DNA from: Flavobacteriales bacterium | Lineage (GTDB): Bacteria > Bacteroidota > Bacteroidia > Flavobacteriales_F > PHOS-HE28 | Direction: 5' to 3' | NCBI GenBank assembly: GCA_016704485.1 | Contig: JADJAA010000001.1 | Location: 1,054,001 to 1,118,000 of the forward strand | DNA length: 64,000 nucleotides | Shown: piece after piece, positions 50,838-59,742 of the stretch | How positions within the stretch are numbered: the stretch's first letter is position 1 | How the letters are laid out: each line of letters begins with the position of its first letter | Program-made: the position numbers and the translations under genes | Notes under the pieces: generated by a model | Seen by the model: the letters and a program-made list of their open reading frames with translations, nothing else | Told to the model about the DNA's origin: nothing | Databases searched by the model: none

Positions 50838-51197
50838 CTAAGTCGTCTCGAAATAGCCGAGTACGGCTTCTTTCATTAATCGCTCTTGTTCCTCGGCACT
50901 TAGCAGTGGCAGGTCCTTTACGCGTTCGAAATGTGGCCATCCATCAGGATCCCGTCCTAGCTCTTGGTAATAACCATAAGGCATTAGTACAACGCAGATC
51001 GCGATGTGCATGAGGTTCACTTTCTCGTCCTTCTTGAATTCGCGCGCGTGCTGCCCGAGTTCTTGTACACCGATGAGGAATAGGGTCGCATTCAGATCCA
51101 ATGTGCCGGAATCGAATCGTTCCGTTAAGCGTTTGATCAGGTCGCGCCAGCGTTTTTCGAATGCGAGGTCCACGTGCTTCAGGTCTATAGGTAGCAC
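50838..51197 (-). CDS. Conserved hypothetical cytoplasmic protein
   Basis: The 119-residue, charged, helical protein (FEKRWRDLIKRLTERFDSGT, FLIGVQELGQHAREFKKDEK, MHIAICVVLMPYGYYQELG) has no signal or membrane segment. I have seen similar small proteins adjacent to cvpA in Bacteroidota but know no function. It is divergent from cvpA with 126 bases between. Confidence 0.7.
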   Translation of the reverse strand: MLPIDLKHVDLAFEKRWRDLIKRLTERFDSGTLDLNATLFLIGVQELGQHAREFKKDEKVNLMHIAICVVLMPYGYYQELGRDPDGWPHFERVKDLPLLSAEEQERLMKEAVLGYFETT

Positions 51198-51323
51198 TGC
51201 ATTTACGGTACTAGCCTTGATTTGCCGACAAAGAACGGTGCTTTGGTCCCAGTATGGTAATTGCGATCAGTTTCCGGGTAAGGAGTAAGTGGCTATTTTC
51301 ACCGGACCAAGTGGTCGTATTGG

Positions 51324-51803
51324 ATGAATTGGGTGGACTGGGTCATTGTTGTTTTTTTGGGTTATGCTTTGGTTCGTGGGTTCTTTCGCGGTTTCTTCGT
51401 AGAACTTGCTGGTCTTGTTGCTCTGGTCCTTGGTATATGGGGGGCGGTGATGCTGAATGATAAAATTGCTGTGCTTATCGGGCTCGATCCTTCGCAAGAG
51501 ATCATTTCGTTCTTGTTCACGCTGGTCCTTATCGTGCTTGTCGTGCATATCATTGGGCGCGTTGTGACCAAACTCGTAGATATGGTGCAATTAGGATTCC
51601 TGAATAAACTGGGCGGCGCTTTGCTTGGGATCGCTAGTAAGGCATTTCTTCTGAGTCTAGTACTGAACCTGTTCGCTGCTAAAAGCGCGACTTTTATAGG
51701 GCCGATCCCCGCGATCGACGATTCAGGGCTGTTCGAGAAGATCCGTGTGATCGCACCAGCCATGACTCCAGCGTTGGAACGGTCCAAGTGGATGCAAGCG
51801 TAA
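51324..51803 (+). CDS. cvpA: CvpA-family membrane protein
   Basis: The 159-residue inner-membrane protein has four helices (VDWVIVVFLGYALVRGFFRG, ELAGLVALVLGIWGAVML, FTLVLIVLVVHIIGRVV and the one after LNKLGGALLGIASKAFLLSL). In E. coli, CvpA is needed for colicin V production and for envelope resistance to bile; its actual activity is not known. Confidence 0.88.
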   Translation: MNWVDWVIVVFLGYALVRGFFRGFFVELAGLVALVLGIWGAVMLNDKIAVLIGLDPSQEIISFLFTLVLIVLVVHIIGRVVTKLVDMVQLGFLNKLGGALLGIASKAFLLSLVLNLFAAKSATFIGPIPAIDDSGLFEKIRVIAPAMTPALERSKWMQA

Positions 51804-51886
51804 TTTCATATTGAAAGTGGGTATAGCGCCGTAAGAAGCGGAATGGATCCCGGTTGGTGGAAACTTCTCTTTTTCTTGTCTTCTTC

Positions 51887-51922
51887 TGGAATACAGTATG
51901 ATATATATCATACTGTATTCCA
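51887..51922. promoter_or_regulatory. 36-bp perfect palindrome before the multicopper oxidase gene
   Basis: Both halves are exact complements: TGGAATACAGTATGATAT (51887-51904) and ATATCATACTGTATTCCA (51905-51922). It lies 37-73 bases upstream of the oxidase ATG. It could be the operator of a dimeric repressor, a hairpin in the leader RNA, or the terminator of cvpA (no T-run follows). Its position next to an oxidase of copper type suggests metal control, but that is inference. Confidence 0.5.
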
Positions 51923-51959
51923 TTTGGATCTATGAACATTGAGCTTCAAATAATGTTCC

Positions 51960-53627
51960 ATGAAGAATCGATCCGCTTTGTTCATTGCAGTGGTCGCCCT
52001 CGTTACGGTCAATGCAAACGCCCAAAACCCACTGGCCATTCCACCCGCCATCGAGCTGGACACGTTCGATCTAACGCTGGACGAGAGTACCCATGAATTC
52101 TATCCCGGCGTGGTGACCCAGACATACGGCATCAACGCGCCGTACCTTGGACCAACGCTGATCCTGCACAAAGGGGATACCGCGCGCTTTCGGATCCACA
52201 ACCAGTTAGCGGAGATCTCCGGCATGCACTGGAATGGCATGGAAGTGCCACCGGTATTCGATGGCAGCCCGCCCAGGGTGATCGAGCCGGGTGATACTTG
52301 GAACGTGAAATACAAGGTGATCGACAAAGCAAGCGTGTACCTGTATCATCCGCACACGATGGACCTGATCGGGGCACAAGTGGGCAAGGGCGCGGCCGGA
52401 CTGATCATTGTTCGCGATGATGAAGAGGACCAATTGGCGTTGCCGCGCAATTATGGTGTTGATGATTTTCCTCTGGCGGTGCAGGACAAGAAATTTTCAC
52501 CAACGGGGCAGTTGGTCTCTTCGCCATACGGCGATTCCATCTTGGTGAATGGCACAGCTCACCCCTACTTGGATTGTCCGGCACAGGTGGTGCGGCTCCG
52601 GTTGCTTAACGCTTCAACTGCTAGGTATTATCCATTCGGCTTCGAAGGGAATGTACCTTTCCAGGTGATCGCCAGTGAAGGAGGTCTTCTCGATGCCCCT
52701 GTAACGATGGACCGGATCATGCTGAGCAGTGGCGAAAGGGTAGAACTTCTTCTCGATCTTACCGGTATGGAAGGCGACAGTTTGTTATTGATGAGCTATG
52801 GAAGTGAACTGCCAATGACCATGCCTGGTTCGAATAACCTCTTATGGGAAAGCAGTTCACTCAATGGCATTGATTTCCCGATCCTGCGTATTCGTGTAGG
52901 ACAACCCACTGCGGACCCCATCACAACGATCCCTGCTACGTTGGCCAATGTGCAACCTTACCCCGAGGCCTCGGCGGCGCTAACACGCATCAAGGAGATC
53001 ACCGGCAACGGCATGGTGGGAGGTATGAGCATGTTCATGCTCAACGGCCAAGGATGGGATATGGATGCGATCAATGATACGATCATGCTGGGCGATACGG
53101 AGATCTGGACGTACATCAACCACTCCAACATGGCCCATCCGATGACGATGCATGGCGGGTCCTTTTTCGTGCTGGACCGGAACGGCATGCCACCAATGGA
53201 GTGGGAGCAAGGACCGAAGTCGGTTGTCAACGTGGATGTAGGCGATACGGTGCGCGTTATTATGCGTTTTGCCGAGTACACTACCGACGGCTGGCCATTG
53301 ATGTACCATTGTCATAACCTGATGCACATCAATCATATGATGTGGCAATTCATCATCGTTGATATGACGGTGCCTACTACCGAGATCGACCACGTACAGA
53401 AACCGTTGGTATATCCTGTGCCTTCCTCCTCGTTGGTACGTTTCATCAATACATTTCCGGTAATGCAGGTGCGGGTCATGGATCTATCCGGACGGGAAGT
53501 GATGCGTACGAATGGCCCGAAGGCCGCCGAAGGCACGATCGATATCGCTTCACTTTTACCAGGAAACTACATAGCCGTGTTCATGGGCCTAGGCAACCAG
53601 GCACAGGCCATGGTCGTACGGGAATAG
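51960..53627 (+). CDS. Multicopper oxidase-like protein with T9SS sorting domain
   Basis: The 555-residue protein has a signal peptide (to ANAQ), three cupredoxin domains and a T9SS C-terminal domain (VYPVPSSSLVRFINTF to MVVRE). Copper motifs are GMHWNGMEVPP (His90, but Asn92 instead of His), YLYHPHTMDLIGAQ (His130, His132), HPMTMHG (His393 and His398, Thr396 instead of the middle His) and HCHNLMHINHM (450-460). The type 1 copper site looks intact (His393, Cys451, His456, Met460), but the trinuclear site lacks two of its usual ligands. Oxidase activity is therefore doubtful. The 156-base gap after it holds nothing I recognise. Confidence 0.85.
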   Translation: MKNRSALFIAVVALVTVNANAQNPLAIPPAIELDTFDLTLDESTHEFYPGVVTQTYGINAPYLGPTLILHKGDTARFRIHNQLAEISGMHWNGMEVPPVFDGSPPRVIEPGDTWNVKYKVIDKASVYLYHPHTMDLIGAQVGKGAAGLIIVRDDEEDQLALPRNYGVDDFPLAVQDKKFSPTGQLVSSPYGDSILVNGTAHPYLDCPAQVVRLRLLNASTARYYPFGFEGNVPFQVIASEGGLLDAPVTMDRIMLSSGERVELLLDLTGMEGDSLLLMSYGSELPMTMPGSNNLLWESSSLNGIDFPILRIRVGQPTADPITTIPATLANVQPYPEASAALTRIKEITGNGMVGGMSMFMLNGQGWDMDAINDTIMLGDTEIWTYINHSNMAHPMTMHGGSFFVLDRNGMPPMEWEQGPKSVVNVDVGDTVRVIMRFAEYTTDGWPLMYHCHNLMHINHMMWQFIIVDMTVPTTEIDHVQKPLVYPVPSSSLVRFINTFPVMQVRVMDLSGREVMRTNGPKAAEGTIDIASLLPGNYIAVFMGLGNQAQAMVVRE

Positions 53628-53782
53628 CCTAAGTGACCAGCAGGGCGATGCGTCGAACGGTGTCGAGATGTCGAATGTGTGGCGGTTGATCCGGCAGTGC
53701 TTTTTGGCCTGAAAAGGTATTCTATTGCATAAGTAGGGCTGAACCAACGTATGTTGCAGTCGCCCCTGACCAATTGATCACC

Positions 53783-54313
53783 ATGAGAACCACTTTATTC
53801 GCATTTGCGATCGTTCTATCTGCAAGTGTACTAGGTCAAAAAACAACACCGAAGCTGCTCGCGATATCTGCAAACTTGTTGATGGTAGAGGGGCATGTAA
53901 TTGATCTTGACGATAAACCGGTCAAAGGAGTGCAGGTGAGTGTTCGAAAGGACCACAAAGACCTTGCGGTCTGGGAATGTGACAGTAGGGGGCGATTCGA
54001 TGTAACACTTGAGATCGGTGATATTTATGCCATCAACGTTTGGAAAGAAGGATACGTCAAGAAACAATTCATTGTCGATGCGCGCGCTGAGGACCCAACG
54101 AAGGTGAAACCCATTCCGTTCGAGGCGTTCATCACAATGCTTCCCTCTGAAGGACTATCGGATCATGATCTCGACGAACTTGACTTTCCGTTTGCGTTGA
54201 TCTACTACAACAAGAAGAAAAAGCAATTCGAGGCTGACGCTGATCTTATTCAGCAAATGCGTGAATTGGAATATGGAGCACTTGGGAATATTTCCAAGAA
54301 GAAAAATAAATGA
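53783..54313 (+). CDS. Secreted carboxypeptidase-regulatory-like domain protein
   Basis: The 176-residue protein has a signal peptide (RTTLFAFAIVLSASVLGQ) and one beta-sandwich (about 30-100: VEGHVIDLDDKPVKGVQVSV, AVWECDSRGRFDVTLEIGD, YAINVWKEGYVKKQFIVD), typical of exported or surface-exposed proteins. The C-terminal part (EADADLIQQMRELEYG) has no recognised match. ATG 53783 is chosen over TTG 53774. Confidence 0.75.
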   Translation: MRTTLFAFAIVLSASVLGQKTTPKLLAISANLLMVEGHVIDLDDKPVKGVQVSVRKDHKDLAVWECDSRGRFDVTLEIGDIYAINVWKEGYVKKQFIVDARAEDPTKVKPIPFEAFITMLPSEGLSDHDLDELDFPFALIYYNKKKKQFEADADLIQQMRELEYGALGNISKKKNK

Positions 54314-54338
54314 TCCGTTAAGACCTTATCACTCCCGA

Positions 54339-55490
54339 TCAAGGTCTTTTATCAAGCGTGCACGCAAAGTCCACAAGAACATCTGTGATCCGATCAAGTG
54401 TATTGGGGTTCAAGCATTCTAGAACATCGAGCCGCGTATGGTAGGTCGGATGCAATGATCCCATGGGTAATCCGACGATCGACGTGGCTGCAATTCCACG
54501 GGCAGTGAAACTTGTCGCATCCGTACCTCCGATCGGTATCGTCCCTGGTTTTTTGGGCAGTCCATTACGTTCGAAAGCATTCAGCAGCGCGGCGACCAGC
54601 TTCTTGTCGTGTATCTGCATAGGCAGTCGTTCCGCCTCCAGTACAAACATGTTGTCAATATCCAATACCCCATCGAGGTTGATCACTTGTGCGTTCTCTT
54701 TGATCAATTGTTCTCTGTATCGAACGGCATAAGCAGCAGAGCCCTTAAGGCCACATTCCTCGGCTCCGAAAGACACGAACCGTATGCGCGTATGTTGCAA
54801 CTTTCTACTGGCTAATTGGCGGACAACTTCATAGGCAATTGCAATGCCGCTCAAATTGTCTTGTGCGCCATCGACCACGCGGTTGCCGTGAATGAAAAAG
54901 AAGACCAGTGATAATGGTGCCAGTGCAACATAGATCCACCAGCCTACCGACCCGAATACGCTCCATTTGAGAAGCCATGCAATAAGCAAATAGATCGGTA
55001 GCGAGAGCCATGCTAGCCCAGCCATGATCATTGCCCTGGCACCCCAATTCTTCAACCAATACCACCAGATGAACTCCGGAGTGCTGTCCATGTGTCCCGT
55101 AAAGATCAATGTGTTTTCTGCTTTCAATTGAGGCTCAATGGTGCCAACCGTATTGTGCGATAGTTGTTTGGAGAACAAGCCATCCAACACATTATGGAAC
55201 AGTACGAAATGGAAGAGGTAGAGCACCGCGTTCACCAGTGCGACAAGCACGGCGATGGAAAGTGACCAGTAGGGAATGATCAGTGCAGCCAAGAATCCAA
55301 ACGTGAAAAAACGCAGTGAGCTGAACTTTGCACGCAATGCAGCAGAGAATGGCTCTACAGCTACATCATCACAGAATGTACGGAGTTGTTCGCCGAGGTA
55401 ATGTTGCGCGTTGGTCTCAGCCTCTGTTCCGGCTTTCCGTGGGCCGAACCGTTCAATGAAATGGGCAACGAAACGGTAGGGAGAATCCAT
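54339..55490 (-). CDS. Membrane-associated M28-family peptidase
   Basis: The 383-residue protein combines an M28 zinc-peptidase domain with four or so hydrophobic helices (about 60-100 and 155-205; ALIIPYWSLSIAVLVALVNA and LPIYLLIAWLLKWSVFGSVG). Active-site elements are TGHMDSTPE, DGAQDNLSGIAIAYEVV, FVSFGAEECGLKGS, VINLDGVLD and GGTDATSFTARGIAATS. The membrane helices interrupt the domain, which is unusual for secreted M28 enzymes but seen in some integral-membrane members. Substrate unknown. Confidence 0.82.
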   Translation of the reverse strand: MDSPYRFVAHFIERFGPRKAGTEAETNAQHYLGEQLRTFCDDVAVEPFSAALRAKFSSLRFFTFGFLAALIIPYWSLSIAVLVALVNAVLYLFHFVLFHNVLDGLFSKQLSHNTVGTIEPQLKAENTLIFTGHMDSTPEFIWWYWLKNWGARAMIMAGLAWLSLPIYLLIAWLLKWSVFGSVGWWIYVALAPLSLVFFFIHGNRVVDGAQDNLSGIAIAYEVVRQLASRKLQHTRIRFVSFGAEECGLKGSAAYAVRYREQLIKENAQVINLDGVLDIDNMFVLEAERLPMQIHDKKLVAALLNAFERNGLPKKPGTIPIGGTDATSFTARGIAATSIVGLPMGSLHPTYHTRLDVLECLNPNTLDRITDVLVDFACTLDKRP

Positions 55491-55589
55491 ATCGGGAAGT
55501 ATGCTGGGAACAGTGCGAACCTTAGTAATTCGGCGGAACCGATAACCTTAAGATCAGTGAAGTGATCGAGCCGATCACGCGAATGAGCG

Positions 55590-56036
55590 TTACACCTTCT
55601 TTACGCGAACGGCGTTCATTCCCTTAGGCCCACGCTCCAATTCGTAGGTTACTTTATCGTTTTCGCCTACTTCCTCGAGCATGCCACTTACGTGTACGAA
55701 ATAGCGCTCTTGTGATCCGTCCTCACGGATGAATCCGAACCCTTTTGAAGTGTCGAAGAAATCGATCTTACCCGTGCGCGGAGCATCCTCCTCGCCCTCT
55801 TCTTTTGGTGGAATGCCTAGAACGATCTCGGAAGCATCAACTTCGACCTTTGCATTTGGGTCGGGTGGAGTATTAACTATCACACCGTTCTCGTCAACGT
55901 AGGCCATCATGTTATCCAAGCCTCCGCCTGGTGCATTCGCCTTACGTTCTTCTTTTCGAACGGCTTTTTCTTTTTGTTTCTGAATGCGCTTTTTTTCTTT
56001 TTCGCGCTTACTGAAAGTACTGGATGATCTTGCCAA
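55590..56036 (-). CDS. Cold-shock-domain RNA/DNA-binding protein
   Basis: The 148-residue protein has a strongly basic start (KREKEKKRIQKQKEKAVRKE, about 9-28), an acidic spacer and one C-terminal cold-shock domain (about 86-148; GKIDFFDTSKGFGFIREDG, then RYFVHVSGM, the RNP1 and RNP2 motifs). It probably binds RNA and acts as chaperone. This longer form with a basic N-terminus is common in Bacteroidota. No regulatory leader is evident. Confidence 0.9.
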   Translation of the reverse strand: MARSSSTFSKREKEKKRIQKQKEKAVRKEERKANAPGGGLDNMMAYVDENGVIVNTPPDPNAKVEVDASEIVLGIPPKEEGEEDAPRTGKIDFFDTSKGFGFIREDGSQERYFVHVSGMLEEVGENDKVTYELERGPKGMNAVRVKKV

Positions 56037-56187
56037 AAGGTGGTTGTTTTTAGTGGTCCCTTACTGTTCACTACACGCCCTGCGCGTTGGTCAACATTCG
56101 GGAATTTTGCTAAAGATACGCAACAGCAAGGATCTGCTATCATCGCCGGGTCGATCGTTGACGAGATGGCAACTAATTTGAAGTCGC

Positions 56188-57369
56188 TTAGCTCTGGATC
56201 GCAGCAATGCCAGGCAACACTTTACCCTCCAGGTATTCCAACATGGCACCACCGCCAGTGCTTACGTAACTGATCTTATCAGCCAGGCCGAATTGGTTCA
56301 ATGCAGCTACGCTATCACCGCCGCCGACCAGTGAAAACGCACCCTTCTCCGTGGCTTCGGCAATCGCTTGCGCAATGGCGACCGTTCCTTGTTGGAAAGG
56401 CTTCATCTCGAAAACTCCCATGGGGCCGTTCCACAATAAGGTCTTGCTACGTAGAACAGATCCGCGGAATAATTTGGAGCTTTCAGGGCCAACATCCAAC
56501 GCCATCCATCCGTCGGGAACTTCATTTGCAGGACATTGATCGGTGTTCGCGTTTATTGCGAAGGCGTCTGCTACAACAGCATCAATTGGTAAATGCAGTT
56601 TCACACCCTTCGCTTTTGCTGTGGCCATAATGGTGCGTGCTTGCTCCAAAAGGTCATCCTCCACCAGACTTGAACCGGTCTGCCCACCCATTGCTTTTAT
56701 GAACGTGTTGGCCATGCCCCCACCAATTATCAGCTCATCGCATTTACCGATAAGGTTCTCCAACACATCGATCTTGCTGCTCACTTTGCTGCCACCAACA
56801 ATTGCGGTCATGGGGCGTTGTGGGTTACCCAATACCTTGCCAACACTGTCGATCTCTGCTTGTAGTAAACTTCCGAAGAGCTTATCCTTCGGGAAGAACT
56901 TGGCTACTACGGTGGTACTTGCATGTGCGCGATGCGCTGTACCGAATGCATCATTCACATACACATCCCCTAACCCAGCCAAAGCTCCTGCAAAGGCCTC
57001 GTCCCCCGCTTCTTCTTCCGGATGGAAACGCAAGTTCTCAAGCACCAACACCTCTCCCGGTTTCAACCCTGCGGCTTTTGCTATTGCGTCATCACCGATG
57101 CAATCCATTGCGAACTGGACCGGGGTGCCAAGCAAGGTGCTTAAATGTGCCGCTATGGGTTTCAGGCTCATCGCAGGGTTCACTTTTCCCTTAGGGCGAC
57201 CCAAATGGCTCATCAGAATTGCACTGCCCCCATCTTTCAAGATCTTCTTTACGGTCGGCACAATGGCTTGTGCTCGGGTATCATCGGTAATGGTTCCATT
57301 CTCATCCTGCGGTACGTTCAGGTCCACCCGGATCAATGCTTTCTTGCCAGCAAAAGAATATGACTTCAT
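56188..57369 (-). CDS. pgk: Phosphoglycerate kinase
   Basis: Pgk transfers phosphate from 1,3-bisphosphoglycerate to ADP. The 393-residue product starts MKSYSFAGKKALIRVDLNVP at ATG 57369; a Met three codons upstream (57378) is possible. Motifs are ILMSHLGRPKGKVNP, VLVLENLRFHPEEEAGD, ATAIVGGSKVSSKIDVL-like (MTAIVGGSKVSSKIDVLENL) and FSLVGGGDSVAAL near the C-terminus. It diverges from holB (117 bases). Confidence 0.96.
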   Translation of the reverse strand: MKSYSFAGKKALIRVDLNVPQDENGTITDDTRAQAIVPTVKKILKDGGSAILMSHLGRPKGKVNPAMSLKPIAAHLSTLLGTPVQFAMDCIGDDAIAKAAGLKPGEVLVLENLRFHPEEEAGDEAFAGALAGLGDVYVNDAFGTAHRAHASTTVVAKFFPKDKLFGSLLQAEIDSVGKVLGNPQRPMTAIVGGSKVSSKIDVLENLIGKCDELIIGGGMANTFIKAMGGQTGSSLVEDDLLEQARTIMATAKAKGVKLHLPIDAVVADAFAINANTDQCPANEVPDGWMALDVGPESSKLFRGSVLRSKTLLWNGPMGVFEMKPFQQGTVAIAQAIAEATEKGAFSLVGGGDSVAALNQFGLADKISYVSTGGGAMLEYLEGKVLPGIAAIQS

Positions 57370-57486
57370 GGTATGCATGGCGCGAAATTAGTTTTCGGTG
57401 GTCAGTCTGCAACCGCCGGGGATCCACTTTACCATTCACCATCCAAAGTTCTTCGTTGTGCATTTCTGTGAGGCTACTTTCGCACC

Positions 57487-58611
57487 ATGTTATTCTCCAA
57501 GGTCATAGGACATGCTACCTTAAAGGCAAAACTGATCGGCAATATCAGGGAAGGTCGCGTGGCGCATGCTCAATTGTTCCTCGGTCCACGCGGTAGCGGG
57601 AACCTGCCATTGGCATTGTCCTATGCGCAATACATCTTGTGTTCGAACCCCGATGCGGCAGACGCCTGCGGCGTTTGTACAAGTTGTGTGCAAGCAAGCA
57701 AATTGGAACACCCGGACCTGCATTTGATCTTTCCGATCTTTTTTGCGGAAAAGAAACCCAAGGTGTGCGAATACTACCTGCCCACTTGGCGCAAAGCGGT
57801 GCTTGAGGAGCCCTATCTGGACGTTGACAAGTGGCGGTTCACATTGGAAAGTGAGAACAAGCAATTGCGCATGGGCGTGGATATTGCACAAGAGATCCAA
57901 CGTAAACTTGGTCTGAAGAGCTACAGCAACGGCTATAAAGTAATGTTGGTATGGTTGCCGGAACTAATGGATGCGGCCGCAGCGAACAAGATGTTGAAGG
58001 TGCTGGAGGAACCGGAGCCTAACACGGTCTTCCTGTTGGTCAGTACGGATGCGCAATTGTTGTTGACGACCATACTCAGTCGCGCACAATTGATGAAAAT
58101 ACCTGCATTACGTCCTGGGGAAATAAGTGGTGCGTTGCGCGAACGCTTCCCTGAGCTAAGTGAAGAGGAGTCCATGGCGCTTGCGCTGCGTAGCGAAGGG
58201 GATCTGCTGGAAGCGGTGGACATGGCCAATAAGGGCGAGGAGGAAATGTTCGTCTTCTTCCGGGATTGGTTGCGGGTATGCTATGGTAAGCAAGTAGTTG
58301 ACCTTACCAATTTCGCGGAGCAGTTCCAGAAGATGGGACGCGAGCGCCAGAAGTCGTTGATGCGATACGGGCTTTACCTGATCCGCCAATGTGTATTGCA
58401 CTGGCAGAAGGTACCTGAGCTTGTGCGCGCTTTTGGACAGGAGCAGGAGTTCGTAGAGAATTTCAGCAAGCTCCTTAGTGAGCGCAATTCCGATGGCATC
58501 CGGAAAGAACTGGAGACCGCGCACGGACACATTGAACGCAATGCGAACCCGAAAGTGCTCTTCATAGACCTGAGCTATCGGATGATGTACCTGGTAGGGA
58601 AAGGCAAGTGA
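57487..58611 (+). CDS. holB: DNA polymerase III delta prime subunit
   Basis: HolB is part of the clamp loader. The 374-residue product has an AAA+ fold: HATLKAKLIGNIREGRVAHA, the degenerate Walker A loop GPRGSGNLPLALSYA (no catalytic Lys, as expected for delta prime), a zinc ribbon (CSNPDAADACGVCTSCVQ) and the sensor 1 region (LLLTTILSRAQLMKIPAL). In Bacteroidota, holB, ricT and gldH are commonly clustered, as they are here. Confidence 0.93.
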   Translation: MLFSKVIGHATLKAKLIGNIREGRVAHAQLFLGPRGSGNLPLALSYAQYILCSNPDAADACGVCTSCVQASKLEHPDLHLIFPIFFAEKKPKVCEYYLPTWRKAVLEEPYLDVDKWRFTLESENKQLRMGVDIAQEIQRKLGLKSYSNGYKVMLVWLPELMDAAAANKMLKVLEEPEPNTVFLLVSTDAQLLLTTILSRAQLMKIPALRPGEISGALRERFPELSEEESMALALRSEGDLLEAVDMANKGEEEMFVFFRDWLRVCYGKQVVDLTNFAEQFQKMGRERQKSLMRYGLYLIRQCVLHWQKVPELVRAFGQEQEFVENFSKLLSERNSDGIRKELETAHGHIERNANPKVLFIDLSYRMMYLVGKGK

Positions 58612-58631
58612 ACGGGCCTTGCAACAGAAGG

Positions 58632-59525
58632 CTAGTTGGTTCGATAGATCACGCTCATCACTGGTAGGATCCGCTGGATGCCTTTGCCGAGCAATAGAGA
58701 TAATTGATTCACGAGTTTCTTATTGCGCGAAAGGTTCTTCGGGTCAACTGCTGGGATACGTTGGCCTTTGTAGTCGAATCGGGGGTAATTGCTCACGTAG
58801 TCCAACATGCTATCGAAGGCATAGTACGTACTGTCCAACTGGAATCGTGGCAAATGCCGGTTCAGAAAACCGATCGATATGGGTCTGGAGATCCCTTCCC
58901 ATGAACACCTAACGATGTTGCGGTAGATCAGGAAACGCTTTACCGGTATCGGTAAGTAGTGAAAGAACAACCTTCCGGTATCATGTCCATCAACCGGGTA
59001 AGTGCGGTTGGGAGCATTGAAATAGCAGAGCTTTTTTATGTGCTGGTCCACGCGGGCCAAAAAGGCCACTTGGCAGTGCTTTTTCGCAACTGAATAGTTG
59101 CCCTCATCACTCAGGTGTTCAATGGTCTGGTAGCAGATCAATACGTCAAAATCCGTGCTCAGGTCCATCGCACTTGCGTTGATCACTTGCGGCGTGTAGC
59201 CATTGCAGTATAAGTGTATCAGACCCAGGCCGACATTCAACCGTTCGGTATCCAGGTCGTACAGCGTCAGGTTGCGGTAACCCAATAAAGCCAGTGCCAA
59301 CGACATTTGTCCGAGACCACATGCAAGATCCACAATGGAATCTTCGCGTACCATACCCTTCTTTTCCAACGGCTCGATCACGGCCTTAACGAAGTACAGC
59401 ACGTTCTTGAAGTGATACAGGAACAAGGCTTCCGTTTCGAAAAAATGACCAGCCTCACTGTACGGGATCAGCTCGCGTCCGAAATACGTCCGGAAATCAG
59501 CTTCTACATGTTGCAGGTCTGTCAT
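58632..59525 (-). CDS. Class I SAM-dependent methyltransferase
   Basis: The product of about 297 residues has the SAM-binding motif I (SIVDLACGLGQMSLALALLG), the acidic post-I loop (LTLYDLDTERLNVGLGLI) and motif IV (FDVLICYQTIEHLSD). The rest, including FHYLPIPVKRFLIYRN and RIPAVDPKNLSRNKK, gives no clue to the substrate; a lipid or glycan target is possible. I prefer Met 59525 because residues from ATG 59624 look like non-conserved leader, but either start could be used. It lies opposite in direction between holB and ricT. Confidence 0.82.
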   Translation of the reverse strand: MTDLQHVEADFRTYFGRELIPYSEAGHFFETEALFLYHFKNVLYFVKAVIEPLEKKGMVREDSIVDLACGLGQMSLALALLGYRNLTLYDLDTERLNVGLGLIHLYCNGYTPQVINASAMDLSTDFDVLICYQTIEHLSDEGNYSVAKKHCQVAFLARVDQHIKKLCYFNAPNRTYPVDGHDTGRLFFHYLPIPVKRFLIYRNIVRCSWEGISRPISIGFLNRHLPRFQLDSTYYAFDSMLDYVSNYPRFDYKGQRIPAVDPKNLSRNKKLVNQLSLLLGKGIQRILPVMSVIYRTN

Positions 59526-59742
59526 GTGCGTAGGCGGTGCCAAGCTAGTGAGATGCGGGAAACCGCGTACTTGAAACCCGCTAATGACCATGCTCGCGGC
59601 GAAAATGGTGAGTGCGTACCTCATTCCCTCTTAGTGCTTATCTGTTGAAACCAATAGGTTGTGCTCTTCTTAATAACAACCTCACCCAAACTATCTTCGC
59701 ACCATACCCAATTGAACTGAATGGGTAAGACAGTAGACCGAA

